63,004 nucleotides of DNA, from IMG/VR virus record IMGVR_UViG_3300024265_000049, positions 1-63,004 of that record. One strand, written 5' to 3'. Both the position numbers and the translations under genes were made by a program. The notes beneath the pieces are model-generated. The model searched no databases, had not been told where the DNA came from, and saw nothing but the letters and a program-made list of their open reading frames with translations. This document shows positions 50,214-57,355 of the stretch, piece after piece (the stretch's first letter is position 1; the number at the start of each line of letters is the position of its first letter). Source of the stretch: a virus.

Positions 50214-50560
50214 TCCCCAGCCCCCAAGCCCACTCCATTGCGCGGCAGGAACCGACCCGCCCCGGGCTCGCCGGCTGGCACACGGCCATAGGGGTACGGC
50301 TGGACCCGGAGCCGGTTGGACTCGCGGAAATAAGTGTCCGCCATCCCGTGCAACGCCGCCCCGAACTTGCCTCCATTGCGCTCCCTGACCCGCCTCAGCA
50401 GCGCCTCAGCCTCGGCCAAGACATTGACAGTCCTGCGGCACAGACTCACCGGCTCGCCGCTCTCAGGCTGGCAATACACCCGCGGAGGACCGGGAGTGCC
50501 TACCGGCAACTGGGGAACGTCCATCCCGCAGGTCAAGCAAGCAAACTGCAAACTTTCCAT
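50210..50560 (-). CDS. Small Cys protein, unknown
   Basis: 116 residues behind GAAAGGAGATTCGTC-ATG. N-terminal CLTC and later CQPE...CRRT could bind zinc. Helical VLAEAEALLRRVRER and Gly/Pro-rich end. Unknown. Confidence 0.6.
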   Translation of the reverse strand: MESLQFACLTCGMDVPQLPVGTPGPPRVYCQPESGEPVSLCRRTVNVLAEAEALLRRVRERNGGKFGAALHGMADTYFRESNRLRVQPYPYGRVPAGEPGAGRFLPRNGVGLGAGE

Positions 50561-50623
50561 GACGAATCTCCTTTCAGGTCGATTACCTTAGAACCTATTC
50601 GCCGCCGTGACGCGACCCCTTGC

Positions 50624-51211
50624 CTAGCCTACCCCTTGGCGTCTTATCGCGCTGAGGGGGCCTAAGGGCCCCAGGGCTACTGCCAGCGCTTCGGCCATGG
50701 CTGGCCCCAGTTCATGGCCAGATCCCATTCCGGCAGGCTTGCCCTCCCAGTGGCACAGAACGAACCACGACATGGCAGCTATCGACACCTCGACCCGGAC
50801 CCCCTTGTCGTAAGCCGCTGCCATCACCTCAAGCGCCCAGGAGTCAGTAGGCTCCGGATACAGGGCGAAGACCAAGTGACTCAGCTTGTCCTTGATCTGA
50901 TCGACAAACGACCGACACTCTTCCTCAGTCTTCCGAACAGTCCAGAACGGCACCCCCTCGAGAGTCCGGCCGCCACACTGCCAAGCCTTCGGGGCAATGC
51001 CGAGGGCCTGGCAGACCATTGCCACCTTGTCGCCATAGTCCTTGGTCAACTGGAAGCGACCCCCACAGGTAGGACATGTTCCGCGCCTGATCGCGAGATA
51101 CATATCCACCTCGGCCCTTGCTAATCTCAGAGTGCCGCCCTCAGCATCCCGGCAAGCCTTGATTGCCCTGGTCTTCTCTCCCCTGTCTGCCAACTCCTTC
51201 CAGTACTCCAT
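50624..51211 (-). CDS. Zinc-ribbon protein with L7/L12-like start
   Basis: 195 residues behind AAAGGAGGCAACG. The N-terminus TRAIKACRDAEGGTLRLARAE resembles the ribosomal L7/L12 C-terminal motif found in some small phage proteins. CPTCGGRF and a distant Cys may bind zinc. The C-terminal part (DSWALEVMAAAYDKGVRVEV) is a separate domain. Function unknown. Confidence 0.6.
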   Translation of the reverse strand: MEYWKELADRGEKTRAIKACRDAEGGTLRLARAEVDMYLAIRRGTCPTCGGRFQLTKDYGDKVAMVCQALGIAPKAWQCGGRTLEGVPFWTVRKTEEECRSFVDQIKDKLSHLVFALYPEPTDSWALEVMAAAYDKGVRVEVSIAAMSWFVLCHWEGKPAGMGSGHELGPAMAEALAVALGPLGPLSAIRRQGVG

Positions 51212-51229
51212 CGTTGCCTCCTTTCCTGT

Positions 51230-51337
51230 TTACCCGGCCATGAATCCCGCTTCCCTGAACCTCGCCTCGACCGGGCACGGTTCGCCCGCCTCGTGCAAAT
51301 CAGCCGCCGTCCCGTGATAATTCCAGGCACCCAGCAT
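51230..51337 (-). CDS. 35-residue protein
   Basis: MLGAWNYHGTAADLHEAGEP, then CPVEARFREAGFMAG. Open between an ATG at 51337 and TAA, native-looking composition, but the Shine-Dalgarno is weak. Lies between the structured RNA region and 50624-51211. Confidence 0.4.
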   Translation of the reverse strand: MLGAWNYHGTAADLHEAGEPCPVEARFREAGFMAG

Positions 51338-51432
51338 CCCCGACTGTAGGCCCAAGTGAGGGTCTTTCAGCCTTCCAGTGATCCTCCAGCGACTCAGCCC
51401 CTATCTCTGAGCCTCGCTTGTCCTTTCCCGTA

Positions 51433-52500
51433 GCCCGCCAGGGTGGGCATGAAAACGCACCTACAGTTTTTTGGCCTGGACGTCGCTGGTCGCTACCGTG
51501 GGATCACATACCCACTCGTTGCCAGGAAATCGGAGCGTTACTCCCGACCGGGTCTTTCTAGCGTGGAGACACGCGCCGAGCACCGCAGGCTTGACGACTT
51601 GAAATACCCTTGAGATTTCAGGAGTCAGGGACAATCAACACTCCGTTTGCGGCAATTGGGCTGTAGCTCTGAAGCGCAGAAGAGGACTCTTGGAGGTGTG
51701 CTACTACGCCAAAAGCTCCAACGGTCAGCTTGGGAATCATCGGGGGTGCCGCGATCGGCATTCTTAACGAGCCTCGGTCACTCGCCCACCAACTCAAACC
51801 CGCAGTTCCTTTCGTACTGTGCGGGCAAACCCTTGCTTGCGCTACTTTCTTTCTTGGGGTCACGGGCTATCGCTAGATTGACTCTGCCCCCGGTGGAACT
51901 TCACCCGTTTCCGGGCTAAGAAGGGCCGGGTTTGTACTTGGCCAGTGTCGCTCGCTGCGGCCGTCCAGATTTCGCGCTCCGTGTCGCTACGCCGCAACAA
52001 ACTCTACACCGGGCACTTGCGGATGTCTCCGCAAGGTCGCTCCACAGGCGTCTATTCCTGCTTGAGGCGGGCATTTCCTCCACGCCTGCGCGACTGTCAA
52101 GGCGGCTGGTTGCTCCGGATCACCTGCGCAGGCATCCGGATAATACGACTCGCTACTCCTTAGAGGATGGCTGCTTCCAAGCCAACCTTCCCCCAAGGGT
52201 CCACTACTGCGCTTCAAAGATCTGCTCTCAAGAGCTTCATGATCATGGAGCTCTTGAGTCTTTCCAGGGTTCCACGCTACTTGTCAGCTGCGGGGCTATC
52301 GGCAAGGTGCCTTCCTCCCGTCCTCCATGGACGGCGCTGCACAAGTAGTGTGGAACCCTGGCCTATGACCGCTCCCTGTCTACCGCGTCGCCTACTACCG
52401 CCTAGCTAGCCAAGCGTCAGCCGCGCGAGACTGTGGCCTTCCCTGGGGTCTCCAGGGCACAGGGGACGCGCAAGCCGGACAGCTGGCGAGCTGCGGCAGG
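51433..52500 (+). ncRNA. Large structured non-coding RNA (GOLLD/ROOL-like size class, unassigned)
   Basis: No convincing gene over more than 1 kb but dense helices. Seen: 51433-51438/51443-51448; GCGTG-GAGA-CACGC at 51561-51574; 51596-51605/51615-51626 with a 2-nt bulge; TGCCG/CGGCA at 51747-51760; CCCGCA/TGCGGG at 51799-51825; CTTGCGGA/TCCGCAAG at 52016-52035; 52045-52051/52082-52088; TCCGGAT/ATCCGGA at 52114-52140; 52227-52240/52245-52258; a 21-bp helix 52264-52284/52341-52361; 52441-52446/52452-52457; 52474-52497. Five non-Watson-Crick positions are G-U on the plus strand but A-C on the minus, and a GNRA loop also favours plus. Against this, the minus strand of 51799-51825 forms a sarcin-ricin-like AGUA-C-GAAA-G-GAA loop. 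Strand is therefore provisional; ends are approximate. Confidence 0.65.
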
Positions 52501-52584
52501 AGCAAGTGACTTAGTGACATAGGAAACGGTCATCAAAAGCAGTCTACCGGGACAGAGCCCCTCGAGTCAAGGACCAAAAGCAAA

Positions 52585-52611
52585 CGGCCCCAGATTGCAG
52601 GTCCAGGGCCG
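52585..52611 (-). terminator. Possible terminator
   Basis: Stem CGGCCC/GGGCCG with a 15-nt loop, followed on the minus strand by TTTGCTTTT. Would end the minus operon after 52688 and protect the structured RNA region from read-through. Confidence 0.45.
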
Positions 52612-52687
52612 ATTGGGATGATCGCCTAGCCATGTCACCGGCCAGAAGAATTCTATTCTGGCACAGACGGCGGGGCGGTGTCAAGGG

Positions 52688-52933
52688 CTACCCGCCTCCG
52701 ACGTGTTCAGTTGCACTATCGCACGGATTTCGCGGTGCACGAGCAACCCACTCTGCCCCATCGTACACAGCAGGGAAATACACCCACTTAGCACTCCATG
52801 CAGTGAACGGCTTCCCCTCCTGGATTCCGAACCCGTCGTCAAACTCCGTTTCAAGCTCTTCCTTTGACAGGGTGCATTTCAAGATCTTATCGCCACTTGC
52901 GGCGAACTCAATCCTCTCTTTCCAAGTAGCCAT
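52688..52933 (-). CDS. Small unknown protein
   Basis: 81 residues behind GAAAGGGGAAGGTACG. Acid-helical TLSKEELETEFDDGFGIQEG, then AWSAKWVYFPAVYDGAEWV. Last gene of the P4 operon before the terminator. Unknown. Confidence 0.6.
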   Translation of the reverse strand: MATWKERIEFAASGDKILKCTLSKEELETEFDDGFGIQEGKPFTAWSAKWVYFPAVYDGAEWVARAPRNPCDSATEHVGGG

Positions 52934-53037
52934 CGTACCTTCCCCTTTCGTTTGTTTACCCACACAGGCGCCCGTAGCGCCCCTGTGCTCGTCGATCTCC
53001 TGTGCCCCGCTGCCAGAGTAGGACACGCTTGTGAAGT

Positions 53038-53631
53038 CTAACCAGCGGCCTGCTGCGGCTTCTCGGGCGGTTCGGGCTCTACTTGGCCCAAGTCGTCGGG
53101 AATCACGATCTGTCCGACCACAAACGCCAGGTCTCTCGCCCTTTCCGCATCCGCCTCCTCGCGGCCCAAAAACCGCCTGCATGCCACCTTTTCGAGTAGC
53201 TTGCGGGCAGCTGCAACGCCGAGGGCGAAGCCACGTCTTTCCGCTACGCCAATTTGCGTGAAACTCTCTTTCATCGTTTCTCCTTGTTGGTTATCTACCG
53301 TTTCAAGGCGCCGCCGTGGGTTAACGGCTCGCATGCGCCGAGCGCCACCCGCTTCGATCGCTACCGTTTTGTTATCAATGATTCCCTTGGTCAGCATCTC
53401 GGCAGCAGTGGCCAGCCATTTCGCGTCGTTCTCGGGCATGTCCTCCTCGTCAAGGGCGAGGTGAACCACGGTATAGACCATGGCTGGCAGTTCGCTTCGT
53501 TCTCTCATGCCAAAAATTCGCCGTGCCGCTGCTACACGCCCAAGCGCTTGCGCGAACGCAAGGCCGCCAGGGCCTTTGCATTCCACCTTCCCTCCCTCTG
53601 GGGTATTCACTGCCTCTATCCGCATCTTCAT
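53038..53631 (-). CDS. Unknown protein, possibly two starts
   Basis: 197 residues from the ATG behind GGAGACAGC. An internal ATG near residue 119 (MKESFTQIGVAERRGFALGV) has its own strong AAGGAGAAACG, so a shorter second product of about 80 residues is likely. N-terminal part is helical with a Gly/Pro start. No family recognised. Confidence 0.55.
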   Translation of the reverse strand: MKMRIEAVNTPEGGKVECKGPGGLAFAQALGRVAAARRIFGMRERSELPAMVYTVVHLALDEEDMPENDAKWLATAAEMLTKGIIDNKTVAIEAGGARRMRAVNPRRRLETVDNQQGETMKESFTQIGVAERRGFALGVAAARKLLEKVACRRFLGREEADAERARDLAFVVGQIVIPDDLGQVEPEPPEKPQQAAG

Positions 53632-53760
53632 TGCTGTCTCCTTCTGGCAAAGCACCTGCCAGCCCCTTCCGGGCTACCCCTGGCGCGGACGCCATAGAGC
53701 TGACAAGTGGTGTGACTTACGGTAGACTCGACGGCTACTACAGCGACCGACGCGGAAAAA

Positions 53761-54129
53761 TCATTCGATGCCGAGATGTGATTCAAGATCGCTGAGCAAC
53801 TGGTCGGTCGGAAAGATGCCGATTGGCCGATCATCGAGCGTCAGCGTTCCGCTATGAGCGTCCACGGGGCTCGGCTTCTCCTCTATCCACCGGCGCTCGA
53901 GCAGGATCCGATAGCCGGCCGGGTTGTCGCCAAGGCCACCGCCAGTGACCTTCCCAAGTTTCTTACTCTTGAAGCTGAAGGCTGCGCCGTGCTTCTCGTA
54001 GTTGACGGCGCAAGCGCGCAACGTCTGGAAAACCATGGCTTCGGCCTCGGTCTTGCCGGCGAACTCGCACAGAACAAAGCTGTCCGGCATCGCGGCGTTG
54101 ATTCTTTCGATTCGGTCGATCGTTTCCAT
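53761..54129 (-). CDS. Unknown protein
   Basis: 122 residues from the ATG behind GGGAGATGAC. Helical EAEAMVFQTLRACAVNYEKHG, basic SFKSKKLGK, acidic C-terminus. Preceded by a repeated hairpin. Unknown. Confidence 0.6.
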   Translation of the reverse strand: METIDRIERINAAMPDSFVLCEFAGKTEAEAMVFQTLRACAVNYEKHGAAFSFKSKKLGKVTGGGLGDNPAGYRILLERRWIEEKPSPVDAHSGTLTLDDRPIGIFPTDQLLSDLESHLGIE

Positions 54130-54139
54130 GTCATCTCCC

Positions 54140-54163
54140 GTTGTGCGCCCCGTGGCGCGGTTG
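54140..54163. repeat. 24-bp intergenic hairpin repeat, copy 1
   Basis: Identical to 54775-54798; contains GCGCC-CCGT-GGCGC. Both copies sit just before an ATG on the minus strand (genes 54129 and 54764). Likely an mRNA processing or stability element. Confidence 0.7.
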
Positions 54164-54164
54164 C

Positions 54165-54764
54165 TCAGTCCCAGTAGGCCGAGGTGTCCTGAAAGTCGGG
54201 CCGGTTCTCTTCCAGCCATTCAACGCAAGCTGCGCGTTCTGGGCTGTGATGCCCTGGATCGACCTTCACCTCGAAAGCGACGACGTCATTAGCTCCGACC
54301 ACGCGGCCGATCTGCGACTTCTCTTTGTCCGCCAGGTAGTTGTCCGTGTAGCCGCCCTCGGGCTCGGTCTCGATTCGATAGTAGGCGACCGGACGCATAT
54401 GGGCCGACCGGTCGTAGAACGCCGCTTTGTAGAAGATCGAGGCGCGCAGTCTACCAAGCTCGTCCAACAAGTCGGAGTGCATGGCGTGGCCTGTGGCCCG
54501 CTTCTCCCACCCTTCAGGCAACTCGACGTAGGCGAACAAGTCGTCAGCTTCGCCGAGGAACGCAATTCCCATCGCTTCGAAGGCCGCTCGAGGGCGCGCG
54601 TCTTTTGGCAGCGTGAGGCTTTCGACCAATGCCTTCTGGCCCGCTGCTTCCTGACGCTCGATCCCGCCGGGAGAGGAAGCGACTAGAAAATTCTCCATAT
54701 CGTCTCGGGCTAGCGCTCCGACAGCTGCGGCGTTCATGCCGGCCGTGTCGATCTTGTTCATCAT
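54165..54764 (-). CDS. Unknown protein
   Basis: 199 residues behind CGGAGAACCGATG. Alpha/beta; ASIFYKAAFYDRSAHMRPVA and YTDNYLADKEKSQIGRVVGA stand out. C-terminal Asp/Glu-rich. No family recognised; in the early accessory operon, so a host-takeover or counter-defence role is possible. Confidence 0.6.
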   Translation of the reverse strand: MMNKIDTAGMNAAAVGALARDDMENFLVASSPGGIERQEAAGQKALVESLTLPKDARPRAAFEAMGIAFLGEADDLFAYVELPEGWEKRATGHAMHSDLLDELGRLRASIFYKAAFYDRSAHMRPVAYYRIETEPEGGYTDNYLADKEKSQIGRVVGANDVVAFEVKVDPGHHSPERAACVEWLEENRPDFQDTSAYWD

Positions 54765-54774
54765 CGGTTCTCCG

Positions 54775-54798
54775 GTTGTGCGCCCCGTGGCGCGGTTG
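54775..54798. repeat. 24-bp intergenic hairpin repeat, copy 2
   Basis: Identical to 54140-54163 and placed the same way before the ATG of 54165-54764. Confidence 0.7.
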
Positions 54799-54811
54799 AT
54801 GTGATTCTGTA

Positions 54812-54920
54812 CCCTTCGGCAATACCTGCCGCGCGGTGATGGGACGAAGACGGGTCGTATCCTTGGGGGTCCTGGCGGGCTAGCAGCGGGATATGGGACG
54901 CGGCAGGTATTGCCGAAGGG
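54812..54920. other. 109-nt stem-loop with 22-bp inverted repeat
   Basis: CCCTTCGGCAATACCTGCCG (first 20 of 22 bases) pairs perfectly with 54899-54920. The 65-nt interior is G-rich and shows no gene. It is not followed by a U-tract on either strand. Could be an RNA processing/retention structure, a MITE-like insertion with 22-bp terminal repeats, or a replication signal. Confidence 0.75.
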
Positions 54921-54955
54921 CAGCTTGGGGGTCGGGGGTCCAGCGGGTCAAACTC

Positions 54956-55096
54956 TTAGTCTGTCAAAGGCAATTCGGGCATTTGGACCCATCCATCGTC
55001 TGACCACTTCCAGACTTCTCCGGTATTAGTCAGCACAAAAACTACCGCCCCGGTTGTCCCCCAGAAAGCCTTGATTTCTGTGATTTTACGGTCCAC
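54956..55096 (-). CDS. Small 46-residue protein
   Basis: GTG behind GAAGGGGGATTCC. Single compact beta domain (KITEIKAFWGTTGAVVFVLT, then EVWKWSDDGWVQMPELP), a good candidate for a small inhibitor or SH3-like protein. Missed by size filters. Function unknown. Confidence 0.6.
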   Translation of the reverse strand: MDRKITEIKAFWGTTGAVVFVLTNTGEVWKWSDDGWVQMPELPLTD

Positions 55097-55130
55097 GGAA
55101 TCCCCCTTCTTTTGTCTTCGGTTACGAGCA

Positions 55131-55172
55131 GCCGACCGGCGGATCCAGTCGGCTCATCGAGCCCGAAGGCTC
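55131..55172. other. Paired intergenic hairpins
   Basis: GCCGAC/GTCGGC (55131-55153) and GAGCC-CGAA-GGCTC (55159-55172); on the minus strand the second is a C-UUCG-G tetraloop hairpin. They sit between genes 55221 and 54956 in the operon, part of the recurring hairpin pattern. Nothing else is seen in 55097-55220. Confidence 0.5.
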
Positions 55173-55220
55173 TAGCGAGAGGAAGAAGGCGAGGCCGGCC
55201 GTGTGGCCCGCCTGCTCAGT

Positions 55221-55373
55221 TCAGGGCATCGTCGCTTCCATCTCCCTCATGTAACGCTCTCCGGCAGTCTCCATCGATTCCGGCAAGTTGATGTAGCCGG
55301 TACCGGTGAAAGCCATTCGACGGCCGTTGATGACGTCGACGGAATAGTGGCGGTCGTTGAAGAATACAATCAT
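55221..55373 (-). CDS. Small 50-residue protein
   Basis: ATG behind AAGGAGATAAGCAT (MIVFFNDRHYSVDVINGRRM). Beta strands then a helix; compact acidic end. Unknown, possible small inhibitor. Confidence 0.6.
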   Translation of the reverse strand: MIVFFNDRHYSVDVINGRRMAFTGTGYINLPESMETAGERYMREMEATMP

Positions 55374-55445
55374 ATGCTTATCTCCTTGAGCAGGACCGGA
55401 GTAATTCCGGCCCCGTCTCCTTCCTCTCGTCGCAAGAGGGAAGCG

Positions 55446-55461
55446 GCAGGGCGACCCCTGC
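55446..55461. other. Intergenic hairpin
   Basis: GCAGGG/CCCTGC with a 4-nt loop in the 104-bp gap between genes 55478 and 55373. Same pattern as other gaps of this operon. Confidence 0.4.
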
Positions 55462-55477
55462 GGGCGCCTCGTCGATC

Positions 55478-55741
55478 CTAGGAACACAATAGATGCGGGC
55501 TGAGCGCTGGCGGTGTGAAGCAGCCGAGCGAACCTGCCGAGTCCTTGACCTTGACCGCCGGAACGATCGTCTCATCGCCGTTTCCGGTTCTGAAACGGGC
55601 GAACCCTACGGAGCCTTTCTGGTAGGCCGCGATGACGGTTCCAGTGATCAGCTTGCCGCTGAAGTGTAGGACGCGTTCGTGAACGCTGCCCACTGTTACG
55701 GTGTAGCTGCCGAGGCCGAGGTCTGAAAGTGTGATGATCAT
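55478..55741 (-). CDS. Small beta-rich protein, first ATG gene of operon
   Basis: 87 residues from the ATG behind AGGAGATCACTC. LGLGSYTVTVGSVHERVLHF and GTVIAAYQKGSVGFARFRTG suggest a small barrel. The 250-nt leader upstream also holds an 81-codon frame from TTG (55738-55983) that ends by ATGA overlap and might be translated. Unknown. Confidence 0.6.
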   Translation of the reverse strand: MIITLSDLGLGSYTVTVGSVHERVLHFSGKLITGTVIAAYQKGSVGFARFRTGNGDETIVPAVKVKDSAGSLGCFTPPALSPHLLCS

Positions 55742-55988
55742 GAGTGATCTCCTGAAACGGCCGAGCGGATGTATTCCGCCCTCCCGCTTCCCTCTTGCTC
55801 CGGTCTCGTGACCGGCCCTACTGAGCCCTGGCAACTGCTCTCGTTCGCCTTCGGTGTCACCCGTTGGCCGGCTTGGCTGCCTCGCCTTTCGTCCCGTGTC
55901 TCGCCGCGTCTGGAGCTGCCAGCGATCAGGGTCTGATTTTCAAAGAGGTTGCCGGCTGGGTTTTGCGTGCGCCCCGTCGACAAGAAGC

Positions 55989-56017
55989 AGTGTATGCGAG
56001 GGCTAGTCGGAAGTCAA
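55989..56017 (-). promoter_or_regulatory. Sigma70-type promoter P4
   Basis: Minus strand TTGACT, 17-nt spacer, TACACT. Drives the 55.7-52.7 kb operon. Faces the regulatory region of the plus operon at 56156. Confidence 0.65.
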
Positions 56018-56056
56018 CCAGAATCTGACTATGCGGAGACATTGGCCAAACCTGGA

Positions 56057-56094
56057 TCTAGTTTTGTCTATATGCAACTAGACCTTGACTAGAC
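56057..56094 (+). promoter_or_regulatory. Operator-like repeats before RHH gene
   Basis: TCTAGTT-N12-AACTAGA inverted repeat (56057-56082) and ACTAGAC direct repeat at 56077-56083 and 56088-56094, 11 bp apart (one helical turn). Such spacing suits a ribbon-helix-helix repressor, here possibly the product of 56156-56404 acting on itself and on P4. Confidence 0.5.
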
Positions 56095-56155
56095 AGTGCG
56101 AGACGGCAAAGAATGACCGAGGCGCACAGAAAACGCGCCCCATGAAAGGAGCCAA

Positions 56156-56404
56156 ATGGCCCACCTGACAATCGGACCAGTTGAAGACAAGCTGAAAGAA
56201 CGCCTCGAGAGAACGGCTCTGTTGATCAACCGGTCGGTTTCGTGGTACGTGCGTGTCGCCCTGGACAAACAGACAGCGGCAGACCTCGACATAGAGCCGC
56301 TGGGCGTCCATGTCGTGTCTGTTGGCATGTACTCCCAACGCAAGGAACAGCACCGCATAGAGGCCGAGGCCAACAGCATCGCCGTAGACACGGAGAAGCC
56401 ATGA
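56156..56404 (+). CDS. Ribbon-helix-helix regulator
   Basis: 82 residues behind GAAAGGAGCCAA-ATG. AHLTIGPVEDKLKERLERTA then SVSWYVRVALDKQ is the strand-helix-helix of Arc/CopG-like regulators; the tail is acidic. First gene of a plus operon with repeat elements upstream, so autoregulation is likely. Confidence 0.65.
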   Translation: MAHLTIGPVEDKLKERLERTALLINRSVSWYVRVALDKQTAADLDIEPLGVHVVSVGMYSQRKEQHRIEAEANSIAVDTEKP

Positions 56405-56610
56405 ATTACCTTGTCTGCTACCTGCTGATACTTCTCGTGTATCGAGTCTGGAACGCTGGAACTCGGCCGGCTCACGAAGAGTGCCAGCAATGCGGTCTTT
56501 GGATCGGGGACCCGCCACACGGAGAGCCTCGGATTTGTCCTGTATGCGAAACGCCGATGCTCGCAGCCGGATCAACCCTGAGGCAGACTTGGGACTGGAG
56601 AAAGCTTTGA
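56401..56610 (+). CDS. Membrane-anchored zinc ribbon protein
   Basis: 69 residues. N-terminal helix NYLVCYLLILLVYRVW anchors it; CQQC...CPVC is a zinc ribbon. ATGA overlap with the upstream gene. Unknown function; position suggests early expression. Confidence 0.65.
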   Translation: MNYLVCYLLILLVYRVWNAGTRPAHEECQQCGLWIGDPPHGEPRICPVCETPMLAAGSTLRQTWDWRKL

Positions 56611-56613
56611 CCG

Positions 56614-56910
56614 ATGGCCAAATTTGAAGAAATAGCCCGGGCTCTCTCCACCTCGCCATTGTGGATCCTGTGTCGCCCTGAAGCGTACGGCGTGACCTGG
56701 CAATGGTCCACCGAACGCGACACTCCCGAATGGGCGAAGAAATCCCAGTGGAAACAGCGGACCTACACGTGCAGGATTTTCATAATTCTCATCGGCCGCA
56801 AGGCCATCATTCGCCTAGACAGTTGCCCGTGGATCGCCACTCGAAACATGAACAGCACCAACAAACACGCACTTGAGGTCATTGCCGACCCGGAAGGAGC
56901 GTTCAGGTAA
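56614..56910 (+). CDS. Small unknown protein
   Basis: 98 residues. Trp-rich start (SPLWILCRPEAYGVTWQW), hydrophobic RIFIILIGRKAII and a basic middle. One base overlap with the next gene. Unknown. Confidence 0.6.
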   Translation: MAKFEEIARALSTSPLWILCRPEAYGVTWQWSTERDTPEWAKKSQWKQRTYTCRIFIILIGRKAIIRLDSCPWIATRNMNSTNKHALEVIADPEGAFR

Positions 56911-57347
56911 TGGAAATATCCTGGCCGTGGCTCTCGCTTATGACCTGGAAATGGGGCGGGATTTGGTTTCGGGTTCCACGCAACGGCCCTGGCTTATGGT
57001 TCACTACCTACAAGGCGTTGCCTGAAACCTTCAGCGAACGCAACGGCTGCGATCGAGTGTTCCGGCTTGGTAATTGGGCAAGATGGAAACTCCTGGCCCC
57101 TTATCGGCCACCATCACGGACACCTCAGAAGCTGCTCACTGACGGCAACGTACAGCACGAAGGCGTCCGTTACCGGATCTTTAAAGGCTCAATGGAATGG
57201 AACCCGACCCGTCACGGTTCTCCCCGTTGCGGATACGACTGGTGGCCACTGGGGTGGCAGCAAGTCGTATGGTCGGAGCGGCACCGGGAGATGGTCCTGC
57301 CGTTCTTTCACGCTAGGACTACTGAGGCACCAGTGCACCCCTACTGA
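56910..57347 (+). CDS. Trp-rich unknown protein
   Basis: 145 residues with about 14 Trp (WPWLSLMTWKWGGIWFRVP, DWWPLGWQQVVWSERHREMV). Looks like a compact beta protein; similar Trp-rich proteins occur in phages near tail genes but function is unknown. Ends convergent with 57341-58273. Confidence 0.6.
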   Translation: MEISWPWLSLMTWKWGGIWFRVPRNGPGLWFTTYKALPETFSERNGCDRVFRLGNWARWKLLAPYRPPSRTPQKLLTDGNVQHEGVRYRIFKGSMEWNPTRHGSPRCGYDWWPLGWQQVVWSERHREMVLPFFHARTTEAPVHPY

Positions 57348-57355
57348 GGCACCAG
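57319..57355. repeat. 15-bp direct repeat at convergent gene ends
   Basis: CTACTGAGGCACCAG at 57319-57333 and 57341-57355, covering the last codons of both convergent genes. A sign of past recombination at this boundary. Confidence 0.65.

Noticed and set aside
51790-51830. Fragment of 23S rRNA
   Set aside because: Only the sarcin-ricin-like loop matches; the surrounding sequence does not follow rRNA and neighbouring rRNA-like words are on the other strand.
51618-51863. 81-codon minus-strand frame inside the RNA region
   Set aside because: No good Shine-Dalgarno, and it overlaps several helices. Part of it looks protein-like, so it is not excluded, but the RNA reading is better supported.
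51932-52409. Plus-strand frames of 72-138 codons in the RNA region
   Set aside because: Mutually overlapping, Arg/Ser/Cys-rich, no RBS, and cut through the strongest helices.
51433-52500. Group I or group II intron
   Set aside because: No interrupted gene flanks the region and no intron-encoded protein or recognisable catalytic core was seen.
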